Assembly: GCA_910579865.1 (NCBI GenBank)
Contig: CAJTXA010000057.1
Span: 1-6,143 of the forward strand
DNA from: an uncultured Lachnospiraceae bacterium
GTDB lineage: Bacteria; Bacillota; Clostridia; Lachnospirales; Lachnospiraceae
Reading direction: 5' to 3'
Length of the DNA stretch: 6,143 nucleotides
Both the position numbers and the translations under genes were made by a program. Under the pieces are notes generated by a model. It was not told the DNA's origin. It made no database searches and worked only from the letters and a program-made list of their open reading frames with translations. This document shows, piece by piece, positions 1-5,590 of this stretch; the stretch's first letter is position 1, and each line of letters starts with the position of its first letter.

Positions 1-1
1 C

Positions 2-82
2 ATTTTGGCAACAGAAAATCAGCAAGCCATAATAAATGATGTAATTGAAGTAAAAAAGGGCGTGTATTTGCACAAAACTTAA
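2..82 (+). CDS. Possible C-terminal remnant of an upstream gene (partial)
   Basis: The second forward frame is open from the window edge for 26 codons (beginning ILATENQQ and ending GVYLHKT) and stops with TAA at 80-82. A strong intrinsic terminator follows about 50 bases later, which is what one expects at the end of a transcribed gene. The stretch is too short to assign to a family, and a 26-codon open frame can occur by chance. It could be the 3' end of a chromosomal gene flanking the element or a leftover of element DNA. Confidence 0.3.
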   Translation: MLATENQQAIINDVIEVKKGVYLHKT

Positions 83-115
83 ACAAATACAGTTAAGAGC
101 AACAAAGAACACGCC
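59..115. repeat. Imperfect inverted repeat (GGCGTGT ... ACACGCC) with an inner stem
   Basis: GGCGTGT at 59-65 is complementary to ACACGCC at 109-115. Inside it, GTATTTG at 64-70 is complementary to CAAATAC at 84-90 with a 13-base loop. The two stems share bases 64-65, so they fold with a bulge or as alternatives. It overlaps the end of the possible upstream reading frame. It has no U-tract, so it is not a standard terminator. It may be part of an attachment or recombinase-binding region at the element edge, but nothing in the sequence proves a role. Confidence 0.3.
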
Positions 116-132
116 GAGTTCGAGTAAATAGT

Positions 133-180
133 AAAATCGCTATAAAGCTAGAGTTTATCAGCTTTGTAGCGATTTTTATT
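133..180 (+). terminator. Strong rho-independent terminator
   Basis: A 17-bp stem (133-149 with 160-176, only one T-G wobble at 143/166) encloses a ten-base loop. The descending arm ends in TTTTT followed by ATTTT. On the opposite strand the stem is followed by TTTTACTATTT, so it could also stop leftward transcription coming from the gene at 313-843. It thus probably insulates the element from DNA to the left in both directions. Confidence 0.8.
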
Positions 181-185
181 TTGCG

Positions 186-223
186 TTTGGGTACGATTTG
201 GGTACAGATTTTTATTTTGGTAC
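186..223. repeat. Three short direct repeats, TTTGGGTAC type
   Basis: TTTGGGTAC occurs exactly at 186-194 and 197-205 (11-base period), and a variant TTTTGGTAC at 215-223 (18 bases further). They sit in the gene-free edge (83-312) just outside the terminator. Spaced short repeats near an element end can be arm-type binding sites for a tyrosine integrase or the edge of an attachment core, but the partner end is outside the window. Apart from these repeats and the terminator, I see nothing in 181-312. Confidence 0.4.
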
Positions 224-312
224 AACTAAAATAAGTTATAATTTTTAACTACCCAAATTGAATGACTCTAAATTAGTTCGAAAAGACAAACTATAGATTA
301 TGCTTATTTGAT

Positions 313-843
313 TCAAAGATTGTCCATCATTTTGATCATACAATTTTTCCAGTTAGTATATGCTAATTGCTCAAAAGCCCCTTGTTTCTTATACCTTTTA
401 ATATCTTTTATAATAAATTTTGCTATTCTTCCTCTTTTTCTACGAAGAAATGCAATTGTTTCATCCACTCCTGCTCCTACTAAAAACTGACCATCAATTT
501 CAAAATATGAATCATAGTCAATGCATTTTGCATTCCATATAGATTTTACATCATTTAAATCGCCCAAACGATAAAGTAGATAGGTGCTACATATTATAGA
601 AAGTGGGCAATCATAAGTATTATCAATTTCTCTTGCAACGTTTGAATCATAACTACAAAGAGCTTTGCGTTCTTTTACCTCGATTGCGAATAACTTTCTA
701 ATAAGTTCAGCATATTTGTAAGAGAAATCTCGGTGTAATTCCTTATATAGTAATTTTCTGAAATCACATATTTTTAGCTTATCATCTACTTCAGTTGATT
801 TAATGTTCTTACTGATAATTTCCAAAATCGATTCATTGTCCAT
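313..843 (-). CDS. Unrecognised 176-residue cytoplasmic protein, possible cargo gene
   Basis: Encodes a soluble-looking protein with no signal peptide and no membrane segment. The ATG at 843 is well supported: reading leftward it is preceded by GAGGTGAT three bases before the start. The N-terminal half is charged and probably helical. The middle contains LGDLNDVKSIWNAK followed by IDGQFLVGAGVDETIAFL (about residues 93-132), a pattern that vaguely recalls uncharacterised or immunity-type HEAT-like proteins, but I cannot assign a family. The C-terminus is strongly basic (RRKRGRIAKFIIKDIKRYKK) and could contact nucleic acid or a partner. It lies 73 bases downstream of the repressor on the same strand with no clear terminator between, so the two are probably co-transcribed and it may be expressed in the quiescent, integrated state. 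That is the usual position of cargo such as immunity or defence genes, which is inference only. Confidence 0.7.
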   Translation of the reverse strand: MDNESILEIISKNIKSTEVDDKLKICDFRKLLYKELHRDFSYKYAELIRKLFAIEVKERKALCSYDSNVAREIDNTYDCPLSIICSTYLLYRLGDLNDVKSIWNAKCIDYDSYFEIDGQFLVGAGVDETIAFLRRKRGRIAKFIIKDIKRYKKQGAFEQLAYTNWKNCMIKMMDNL

Positions 844-916
844 GTCATCACCTCAAATATAAATAACCTTCTATTTTTTTAACATTCGGATATAAAAACA
901 GATTATTTTATATCAT

Positions 917-1468
917 TTATTTTTCCTCTTTTGGATTCAACCCAATCTTATCCATAAATTCATCATGTGTCTTTTGAATCTGAAGATTCATAGGGAAGGA
1001 TTCTGATTCTGGGTAAATGTCCATCCAGACATTGAAATCTGCTTCTGCTTTTAGTAAGGCTTCTCCACGTTTCTTTACATCTTTAATAGAATTGCATTTC
1101 TCTACTTCTTGTAAATAGTTTTCATAACGGTCAAACCATGACCGCATCAAAGTTAATGTTCCAAAACTAATACCAACCATATCATTTCCATCTTGATCCT
1201 GATATTCAAAAAGGTGTCCATCATATTGACGAAATACTTGAAAAAGCCTGTGCATGGCTTTGATACCATCAAAATCGGAGTTAGTCAATACTTCCACATT
1301 AACAGCAAGTGCTTGTGCTAAAGTTTCTAACGATTTTAATTTTGGATTTCTGCGTCCACTTTCATAAGCACGAATATAGGCTTCACTAACGCCTACCATA
1401 TCCCCTAATTGTTTTAATGTAAGACCACGTTCTTTTCGGATACGTCGTATATTTTCTCCAACTGTCAT
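917..1468 (-). CDS. XRE-family helix-turn-helix repressor
   Basis: A 183-residue transcriptional regulator. Residues about 5-60 form a Cro/CI-type HTH: LTLKQLGDMVG (16-26) is the positioning helix and SEAYIRAYESG (28-38) the recognition helix, followed by the typical NPKLKSLETLAQAL. The C-terminal 120 residues are acidic and helical, and show no LexA/CI self-cleavage or metallopeptidase motif, so derepression is probably not by RecA-stimulated autocleavage. The ATG at 1468 has a perfect AGGAGG eight bases upstream (1477-1482 on the opposite strand). It is transcribed divergently from xis-int across an intergenic region holding five copies of a GTATC-N4-GATAC motif, which I infer to be its operators. 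Role by context: it keeps the excision and mobilization operon silent and probably regulates itself. Confidence 0.9.
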   Translation of the reverse strand: MTVGENIRRIRKERGLTLKQLGDMVGVSEAYIRAYESGRRNPKLKSLETLAQALAVNVEVLTNSDFDGIKAMHRLFQVFRQYDGHLFEYQDQDGNDMVGISFGTLTLMRSWFDRYENYLQEVEKCNSIKDVKKRGEALLKAEADFNVWMDIYPESESFPMNLQIQKTHDEFMDKIGLNPKEEK

Positions 1469-1533
1469 AATGTATGCCTCCTGTTTTAAAGCTATCCTTA
1501 CTAATAGGAAAGTATCAAATGTAATCTAATCAT

Positions 1534-1560
1534 ATCATAAGATACGAAAAAAAGAAAGAT
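1534..1560 (-). promoter_or_regulatory. Possible leftward promoter for the repressor gene
   Basis: On the minus strand, overlapping TATGAT hexamers (1528-1539 region) are good -10 matches, with a poor TTTCTT-like -35 about 17 bases upstream in a T-rich run. The -10 overlaps the operator at 1532-1545, which would allow self-repression. The weak -35 makes the exact position uncertain. Confidence 0.35.
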
Positions 1561-1574
1561 ATATTAAAAAATGA

Positions 1575-1603
1575 TTGACACGCATCAAAAGATACGGTAA
1601 TAT
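1575..1603 (+). promoter_or_regulatory. Rightward operon promoter (TTGACA / TAATAT)
   Basis: A perfect -35 box TTGACA at 1575-1580 is followed after 17 bases by TAATAT at 1598-1603; a perfect TATAAT sits three bases further (1601-1606) at a less favourable 20-base spacing. Operator copy three (1582-1595) fills the spacer and copy four (1611-1624) covers the expected start of transcription, the classic layout for steric repression. It drives xis, int and the mobC-like gene. Confidence 0.75.
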
Positions 1604-1661
1604 AATAAGTGTATCAAAAGAAACGCAACAAAATCAAAAGATATAAAAGGAGGACAATCAT

Positions 1662-1856
1662 ATGAAAGAAAAGATTTATTACAATGCAGAAGAAGTTGCT
1701 ACCATGTTAGGAGTAAGCATGGGAAAGGCTTACAAAATCCTGAGAGAAATGAATAAGGATTTGGCAGGAAAAGGGTTTCTTACCATTGCAGGGAAGATTC
1801 CAGTGGAGTATTTCAAAGAAAAATGGTATGGAGGGACAAAGGAGGTAAGTGCATGA
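1662..1856 (+). CDS. xis: Excisionase-like small HTH protein
   Basis: A 64-residue DNA-binding protein. YYNAEEVATMLGVSMGKAYKILREMN (residues 6-31) matches the excisionase/HTH_17 winged-helix pattern, where AEEVATMLGVS is the first helix and GKAYKILREMN the recognition helix. FLTIAGKIPVEYF (39-51) is the usual wing and third helix. In this family the protein bends DNA at the element ends and directs the integrase towards excision. The ATG has AGGAGG at 1648-1653 with an eight-base spacer. It is the first gene after the repressed promoter, and its stop overlaps the integrase start as ATGA (1853-1856), so the two are translationally coupled. The family match plus the position make the role likely; a purely regulatory role is the alternative. 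Confidence 0.85.
   Translation: MKEKIYYNAEEVATMLGVSMGKAYKILREMNKDLAGKGFLTIAGKIPVEYFKEKWYGGTKEVSA
1840..1855 (+). promoter_or_regulatory. Ribosome binding site fixing the integrase start
   Basis: AAGGAGG (1839-1845) followed by seven bases and ATG at 1853 is a much better signal than anything before the earlier in-frame start at 1823. It sits inside the last codons of xis, so termination of xis feeds re-initiation at the overlapping ATGA. Confidence 0.8.
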
Positions 1857-2932
1857 GCTGTAGTGCAAAAAAAGATCCCAATGGTACATGGAGAATACAG
1901 TATCGTTGGACTGACTGGACAGGGACAAAAAGAAAGTCACAGAAAAGAGGATTTCAAACAAAAAAAGAAGCAGAAGAATGGTATGCACGTTTTTTATTAC
2001 AACAGTCTTCGGATCCAACTATGACATTGGCTGATTTTTGGGAGATTTACAAAACAGATATGGAAAAGCGTCTGAGAAAAACGACTATGAAACAAAAAGA
2101 GTATGTTATGAAAGATAAAGTACTTCCCTATTTTGGAAAGACACCTATCAATGAAATTACAGCTCCTATGATTCGGAAATGGCAGGGAGAGATGATGGAA
2201 AAAGGATTTCGACCTACGTATTTAAAAACCATACAGAATCAATTAAGTGCAATTATGAATTATGCAGTTAATTTTTATGAATTGCGTTCTAATCCTTGTC
2301 GAAAAGCAGGGAGTATGGGAAAAAGCAGAGCAGAGGAAAGACCCTATTGGACTTTAACAGAGTTCCAAAAATTTTCCGATGCGATTATGGATAAACAGGA
2401 TTCTTGGATAGCGTTTCAGATTCTATTCTGGACAGGGATTCGATTAGGCGAACTTTTAGCCTTACAAGTAAAAGACGTGAATTTTGAAGCAGGAACAATT
2501 ACCATAGATGAATCGCTGGCAAGGATTGATGGAGAAGATTTGATTACTGCACCTAAGACAGAAAGTTCAATACGAGTGATCACAATTCATCAGGAATTGC
2601 AAGAAGCATTAAAGGAATATATGGCAACCCTATATCGATCCAGACCAACTACACGACTATTTGCAGGAAGAACGAAAAGTTTTTTTGAACATGAAATGGA
2701 GAGAGGAATTAGACTGTCAGGAGTAAAAAAGATTACGGTTCATTGTACTCGACATAGCCATGCAAGTATGCTTGTCCAGATGGGATTTAGTCCAATTGAA
2801 ATTGCCAAACGATTAGGACATGGAAAAGTTACCACTACGATTGAAACGTATTGTCATCAGCCAATAGATGCGCAGAGAAAGATTGCAGACAGGCTCGGAA
2901 AAGTGGAAAGAGGGGAAGAACATGGCGTGTGA
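1853..2932 (+). CDS. int: Tyrosine recombinase, Tn916-type integrase
   Basis: A 359-residue site-specific recombinase that integrates and excises the element. Order of domains: an N-terminal arm-binding region (GTWRIQYRWTDWTGTKR with a KKEAEEW helix, residues 11-45), a SAM-like core-binding domain (about 57-160), and the catalytic domain (about 164-345). The full catalytic set is visible: R197 in TGIRLGEL, K235 in APKTESS, H297 and R300 in HCTRHSHAS, H323 in RLGHG, and the nucleophile Y333 in ETYCH. The length is normal for the phage/Tn916 group, so it looks functional. A longer version starting at 1823 is possible but less likely than the ATG at 1853 with its good ribosome binding site. It overlaps xis by four bases and the next gene by eleven. 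The basic N-terminal arm domain implies arm-type sites near the element ends. Confidence 0.95.
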   Translation: MSCSAKKDPNGTWRIQYRWTDWTGTKRKSQKRGFQTKKEAEEWYARFLLQQSSDPTMTLADFWEIYKTDMEKRLRKTTMKQKEYVMKDKVLPYFGKTPINEITAPMIRKWQGEMMEKGFRPTYLKTIQNQLSAIMNYAVNFYELRSNPCRKAGSMGKSRAEERPYWTLTEFQKFSDAIMDKQDSWIAFQILFWTGIRLGELLALQVKDVNFEAGTITIDESLARIDGEDLITAPKTESSIRVITIHQELQEALKEYMATLYRSRPTTRLFAGRTKSFFEHEMERGIRLSGVKKITVHCTRHSHASMLVQMGFSPIEIAKRLGHGKVTTTIETYCHQPIDAQRKIADRLGKVERGEEHGV

Positions 2933-3215
2933 AAGAAAGGATCGGTTTCGGCATAATACGATTGCCTTTTGGCTAAGTGATGAAGAAAAAAATCAAGTAG
3001 AAGCAAAGATTCTTTTATCTGGTCTTTCTAAGGGAGAATATTATAGGAAGTCAATCTTGGGACAAGAAGTAACCGTAGTTGCTGGTACTTATTTGTCAGC
3101 TAGAGTGGCAAAGGCATTAGAGCAGATACTGGAACACTTAAAAGAAGGCAATACAGAAGAGGAAAAAATATTATTAGAGATGATAAAGCAGTTATTGGAA
3201 ATGAACTCAAAATAA
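2922..3215 (+). CDS. MobC-like / ribbon-helix-helix relaxosome accessory protein
   Basis: A 97-residue protein. HNTIAFWLSDEEKNQVE (11-27) followed by LLSGLSKGEYYRKSIL (31-46) fits the N-terminal strand and two helices of ribbon-helix-helix proteins, specifically the MobC pattern in which the strand is followed by S-D-E-E and a SGLS.xEY helix. The C-terminal half is a charged helix (about 58-95), possibly for oligomerisation. MobC-type proteins bind and open oriT to help the relaxase, which suits the relaxase gene and oriT-like repeats downstream. The start chosen is ATG 2922 (GAGGGG at 2910-2915, six-base spacer); it lies inside the end of int, overlapping by 11 bases, so it is translationally coupled. 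The name rests on pattern, size and context; a plain RHH regulator is the alternative. Confidence 0.7.
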   Translation: MACERKDRFRHNTIAFWLSDEEKNQVEAKILLSGLSKGEYYRKSILGQEVTVVAGTYLSARVAKALEQILEHLKEGNTEEEKILLEMIKQLLEMNSK

Positions 3216-3217
3216 AA

Positions 3218-3268
3218 CTGCTCCTGTTACCAGCAGGAGCAAGGAGTAAAAAGGATGAGCCTTTTTAC
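3218..3268. terminator. Tandem hairpins after the xis-int-mobC operon
   Basis: GCTCCTG (3220-3226) pairs with CAGGAGC (3234-3240) around a seven-base loop. Six bases later GTAAAAAGG (3246-3254) pairs perfectly with CCTTTTTAC (3260-3268) around five bases. On the plus strand the first stem lacks a U-tract, and the T-run lies within the second stem's descending arm. On the minus strand the first stem is followed by AGTTTTATTTT. They probably attenuate or separate the first operon from the replication genes, but classic terminator form is only partial. Confidence 0.45.
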
Positions 3269-3294
3269 AATAAACTTAGCAAATTTATTATAAC
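3264..3294 (+). promoter_or_regulatory. Possible promoter for the replication genes
   Basis: TTTACA (3264-3269) and TTATAA (3288-3293; 18-base spacer) or TATAAC (3289-3294; 19-base spacer) are acceptable but not strong -35/-10 boxes. They lie after the tandem hairpins and about 40 bases before the primase-type gene. No copy of the GTATC-N4-GATAC operator is present here, so this promoter, if real, would not be under the same repressor. Confidence 0.35.
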
Positions 3295-3314
3295 AAAGGC
3301 TCTCCGAAATGAAA

Positions 3315-3334
3315 AGGAGGAACTTTGAAAATTG
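3315..3334 (+). promoter_or_regulatory. Ribosome binding site and TTG start of the zinc-finger primase gene
   Basis: AGGAGG at 3315-3320 lies 11 bases before the TTG at 3332. An earlier TTG at 3325 is in another frame and leads to an unrelated peptide. The resulting N-terminus MNIFLEVK fits the start pattern of CHC2 proteins of this type, supporting TTG despite the long spacer. Confidence 0.65.
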
Positions 3335-4009
3335 AATATTTTTTTGGAAGTAAAAGAACACTTGACCACAAGGCAAGTGGCAGAATTTTATGGATTACAA
3401 GTAAAAAGAAATGGATTTGCTTGTTGTCCGTTTCATGAAGAGAAGCATCCAAGTATGAAGTTAGATAGAAATTACCATTGTTTTGGCTGTGGGATTGGTG
3501 GAGATGTGATAGATTATGTTTCTCGTATGTTTGGATTGTCACAATATGAAGCAGCACTCAAACTAATAGAGGAGTTTCATTTACCAATTCAAGGAAAAGT
3601 AAAATTAGATAGATTACAAAAGAAACAATTTCGGGAAGTAAAAGCAGAACAGGCACATCTTTTTCGTATTAAAGATCGTTTTAAAAAATGGTGTAATCAA
3701 ACCATAGAGAAATTAAAGGGTTGTTTATTAGAAATTGAACAGATTGGTATTTTTTTGAAAGATCAATCACCAGAAATGGTATTTTCAGAGGATTATGCAA
3801 CATTGCTACATGCAGAACCAGTGATGGAATATTGGTTAGATATTTTATGTTTTGGGAGTATAGAAGAAAAACAAGAGTTATTTTTGAAAGGAAGAAAAGA
3901 GGTGGAGGAAGTTGCAGAAAGAGTTCGGACAAGTGGGAAACACCTTATGGAACGAAATAGAAGAAGTATTGGATCAGGAAATGAGTACAATAGAAGACAT
4001 ACAGGCTGA
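3332..4009 (+). CDS. CHC2 zinc-finger primase-like protein (no Toprim domain)
   Basis: A 225-residue protein with the zinc-binding domain of DNA primases at its N-terminus. CCPFHEEKHPSM then YHCFGCGIGGDVIDYV give the ligands C32, H35, C50 and C53. In primases this domain contacts the template. There is no Toprim catalytic domain. Residues about 85-200 are helical and charged, and contain YWLDILCFGSIEEKQELF, a region that recurs in proteins of this class found next to VapE genes in Firmicutes mobile elements (from memory of the family). It probably works with the VapE ATPase at the element's origin, either recruiting or replacing a primase. The end of the frame overlaps VapE by 98 bases; its last 15 or so residues (after NRR) look unlike a folded protein and are probably poorly conserved. 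Confidence 0.85.
   Translation: MNIFLEVKEHLTTRQVAEFYGLQVKRNGFACCPFHEEKHPSMKLDRNYHCFGCGIGGDVIDYVSRMFGLSQYEAALKLIEEFHLPIQGKVKLDRLQKKQFREVKAEQAHLFRIKDRFKKWCNQTIEKLKGCLLEIEQIGIFLKDQSPEMVFSEDYATLLHAEPVMEYWLDILCFGSIEEKQELFLKGRKEVEEVAERVRTSGKHLMERNRRSIGSGNEYNRRHTG
3900..3914 (+). promoter_or_regulatory. Ribosome binding site proposed for the VapE start
   Basis: AGGTGGAGG at 3900-3908 precedes TTG 3912; counted from AGGTGG the spacer is six bases. The VapE frame is closed by a TGA at 3885-3887, so TTG 3912 is the first usable start. GTG 3933 and ATG 3981 are alternatives with poorer upstream signals. Confidence 0.5.
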
Positions 4010-5297
4010 TTTAGCAAGAAATGAGAAAGGAATCACTTGTCAGACAATCAATAATTGTATGATGGTATTACAACGTGATCCATTATTAAAAGGTGCAATT
4101 CGCAAAAATGAATTATCAGGAAAAATAGATGTGGTGGGGGATCTTGGCTGGAATCGAACTTCTTCCAGTTTAACCGATACTGATGTATATCAAATTCAGT
4201 GGTATTTGGAAAAGAATTATGGACTAAAACATGATAGAAATATCAATAAGGCAATGAATATAGTTGCAAATGAAAATAAGTATCATCCGATTCGAGAATA
4301 TTTAGAACACTTAACATGGGATGGGCAATCACGTATTTTTTCTTTGTTGCCAAAGTATTTAGGAGCAGATGAAAATGCTTATACAAAAGAAATTATGCGT
4401 CTTTTAATGCTGGCGGCTATTCATAGAGTCTATGAACCAGGGTGTAAATTTGAAATTATGGTATGTTTGGTGGGTGGACAAGGTGCAGGAAAATCTACGT
4501 TCTTTCGTTTCCTTGCCATTCATGACGAATGGTTTTCTGATGATTTGAAACGAATGGATGATGAGAATGTGTATCGAAAATTACAGGGGCATTGGATTAT
4601 AGAAATGTCAGAAATGATGGCAACTGTCAATGCAAAAAGTATTGAAGATATTAAGTCTTTTCTCAGCAGACAGAAGGAAACCTATAAAATACCATATGAA
4701 ACACATCCAGAAGACAGACCAAGACAGTGTGTCTTTGTAGGAACTTCTAACAGTATGGATTTTTTGCCTTTGGATTGTACAGGAAACCGAAGATTTGCAC
4801 CTGTGTTGGTACACCCAGAACGAGTAGAGAAGCACATTCTTGAAAATGAAACAGAGGCAAGAGAATATTTCCAACAGGCATGGGCAGAGGCAATAGAACT
4901 TTATCGAAATGGGATACAAGAATTAAAGTTATCAAAGGAAACAGAAGAATATTTAAAAGAACTACAGAAAGAGTTTATGCCAGAAGATGCAAAGGTTGGA
5001 ATTATTCAGATATGGTTAGATGAATTATCAGAAAACTATGTATGTAGTATGATGATTTATAAAGAAGCCTTTTCTCATGAGTTTGATACGCCAAAAGATT
5101 GGGAATTAAAGGAAATTAACAAGGTAATGAATCATAGTATTGTTGGTTGGGAAAAAGTATCTTCTCATAGATTTCCTAAGTATGGGACACAAAGAGGATG
5201 GAAAAGAGTGACAGATGAGAATGGATTTCAGAAGTTATCCCAAGACGCAAAATTGCCTTTTCAGGAAACCAAAGGAAAAGTGAAATCAGAGGAATAA
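3912..5297 (+). CDS. VapE-family P-loop ATPase / replicative helicase-like protein
   Basis: A 461-residue protein of the virulence-associated E family, the presumed origin-opening helicase/initiator of many phages, satellites and islands. An N-terminal region (about 40-150) contains DPLLKGAI and YHPIREYLEHLTWDG, typical of the family. The ATPase core shows Walker A GGQGAGKST (188-196, K194), an acidic Walker B-type strand HWIIEMSEM (227-235), a sensor-like VFVGTSN (274-280) and a possible arginine finger in GNRRF (291-295). The C-terminal 150 residues probably bind DNA or partner proteins. Length is normal and no motif is missing. It overlaps the zinc-finger gene in the +1 frame; TTG 3912 is preferred, with GTG 3933 or ATG 3981 possible. 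Immediately downstream is a symmetrical iteron array, as expected if this protein acts at an adjacent origin. The family is sure; the biochemical role is inferred. Confidence 0.9.
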   Translation: MQKEFGQVGNTLWNEIEEVLDQEMSTIEDIQADLARNEKGITCQTINNCMMVLQRDPLLKGAIRKNELSGKIDVVGDLGWNRTSSSLTDTDVYQIQWYLEKNYGLKHDRNINKAMNIVANENKYHPIREYLEHLTWDGQSRIFSLLPKYLGADENAYTKEIMRLLMLAAIHRVYEPGCKFEIMVCLVGGQGAGKSTFFRFLAIHDEWFSDDLKRMDDENVYRKLQGHWIIEMSEMMATVNAKSIEDIKSFLSRQKETYKIPYETHPEDRPRQCVFVGTSNSMDFLPLDCTGNRRFAPVLVHPERVEKHILENETEAREYFQQAWAEAIELYRNGIQELKLSKETEEYLKELQKEFMPEDAKVGIIQIWLDELSENYVCSMMIYKEAFSHEFDTPKDWELKEINKVMNHSIVGWEKVSSHRFPKYGTQRGWKRVTDENGFQKLSQDAKLPFQETKGKVKSEE

Positions 5298-5311
5298 AAA
5301 AGTTTTTTCAG

Positions 5312-5466
5312 TCCTGTTTACAAATTCCGTTTACAAGGCTTTGTTTACCAAAATGAAAACAGTTTTGTTTACAGAAAAAGCAGTAATATATAGGGATTAG
5401 AGAGCTTGTAAACCATGTAAACAGGATTTTATGAAAAGAGTATTTGTAAACAAAACCGTGTAAACA
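5312..5466. other. Putative replication origin: eight GTTTAC/GTAAAC iterons in mirror symmetry
   Basis: GTTTAC occurs at 5316, 5329, 5343 and 5367; its reverse complement GTAAAC occurs at 5408, 5417, 5446 and 5460. So four copies face one way and four the other, around a 35-base centre (5373-5407) that includes TAATATATAG. Some pairs are longer: an 11-base arm at 5312-5322 mirrors 5416-5426, a 12-base arm at 5362-5373 mirrors 5445-5456, and a 9-base arm at 5329-5337 mirrors 5405-5413. The common form is close to TTGTAAACA. Two iteron sets flanking an AT-rich core directly downstream of the helicase gene is the layout known from staphylococcal pathogenicity island (SaPI) origins, so an origin bound by the VapE protein or its partner is the best reading. 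There is no long open frame in 5298-5702. A multi-site operator is the alternative. Confidence 0.7.
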
Positions 5467-5530
5467 GAGAAGGAAAGTTTGGAAGTGATTTGGATTAGGG
5501 TAGAAGAATGATAGAAGGGAAACCATTATC

Positions 5531-5581
5531 ATGATACAGATATTTCAGGAAAGAGAACGATTGTATGTAGGACAAATTTAG
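5531..5581 (+). CDS. Possible 16-residue peptide ahead of oriT
   Basis: ATG 5531 opens a short frame (MIQIFQERERLYVGQI) ending at TAG 5579-5581, preceded at ten bases by AAGGGA. Its ATG overlaps, as ATGA, the stop of an even shorter frame (MIEGKPLS). It lies just before the oriT-like repeats. Translation is unproven and the DNA may be conserved for transfer functions instead of coding. Confidence 0.2.
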   Translation: MIQIFQERERLYVGQI

Positions 5582-5590
5582 CCTCGCAGA

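Larger units (their letters stand above)
1512..1644. promoter_or_regulatory. Five-copy operator array, consensus GTATC-AAAA-GATAC
   Basis: Five 14-base sites share a palindromic pattern with a four-base, A-rich centre: 1512-1525 (GTATC, right half degenerate), 1532-1545 (ATATC/GATAC), 1582-1595 (GCATC/GATAC), 1611-1624 (GTATC/GAAAC) and 1631-1644 (AAATC/GATAT). Centre-to-centre steps are 20, 50, 29 and 20 bases, so all lie on roughly the same face of the helix. One site is inside the promoter spacer and one near the expected transcription start of the rightward operon, another just before its ribosome binding site, and one overlaps the likely leftward -10. The binding protein is inferred to be the adjacent XRE repressor. 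Confidence 0.75.

Noticed and set aside
112..130. tRNA T-loop-like GAGTTCGAG
   Set aside because: No cloverleaf arms can be built around it on either strand, so no tRNA gene is supported.
308..490. Open frame on the plus strand with hydrophobic residues
   Set aside because: It is antisense to the well-supported gene at 313-843, has no ribosome binding site and its hydrophobicity reflects AT-rich complement.
1823..1852. Ten-residue upstream extension of the integrase
   Set aside because: No ribosome binding site at suitable distance before 1823, whereas ATG 1853 has a strong one and forms an ATGA overlap with xis.
1707..2018. Minus-strand open frame opposite xis/int
   Set aside because: Low-complexity, serine/phenylalanine/leucine-rich product antisense to genes with clear domains; no start signal.
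2868..2921. 18-residue upstream extension of the MobC-like protein
   Set aside because: It would lie entirely within the integrase C-terminus and lacks a start signal; ATG 2922 has GAGGGG at good spacing.
3288..4017. Minus-strand open frames opposite the zinc-finger gene
   Set aside because: Antisense to a gene with an intact CHC2 motif; no plausible domains.
4608..4935. Minus-strand open frames opposite VapE
   Set aside because: Overlap the conserved ATPase core on the other strand and encode no recognisable domain.
5316..5465. CRISPR-like array of repeated GTTTAC units
   Set aside because: Units are only 6-12 bases, occur in both orientations and at uneven spacing (9 to 29 bases within each block), with no spacer-sized unique sequences and no cas genes.
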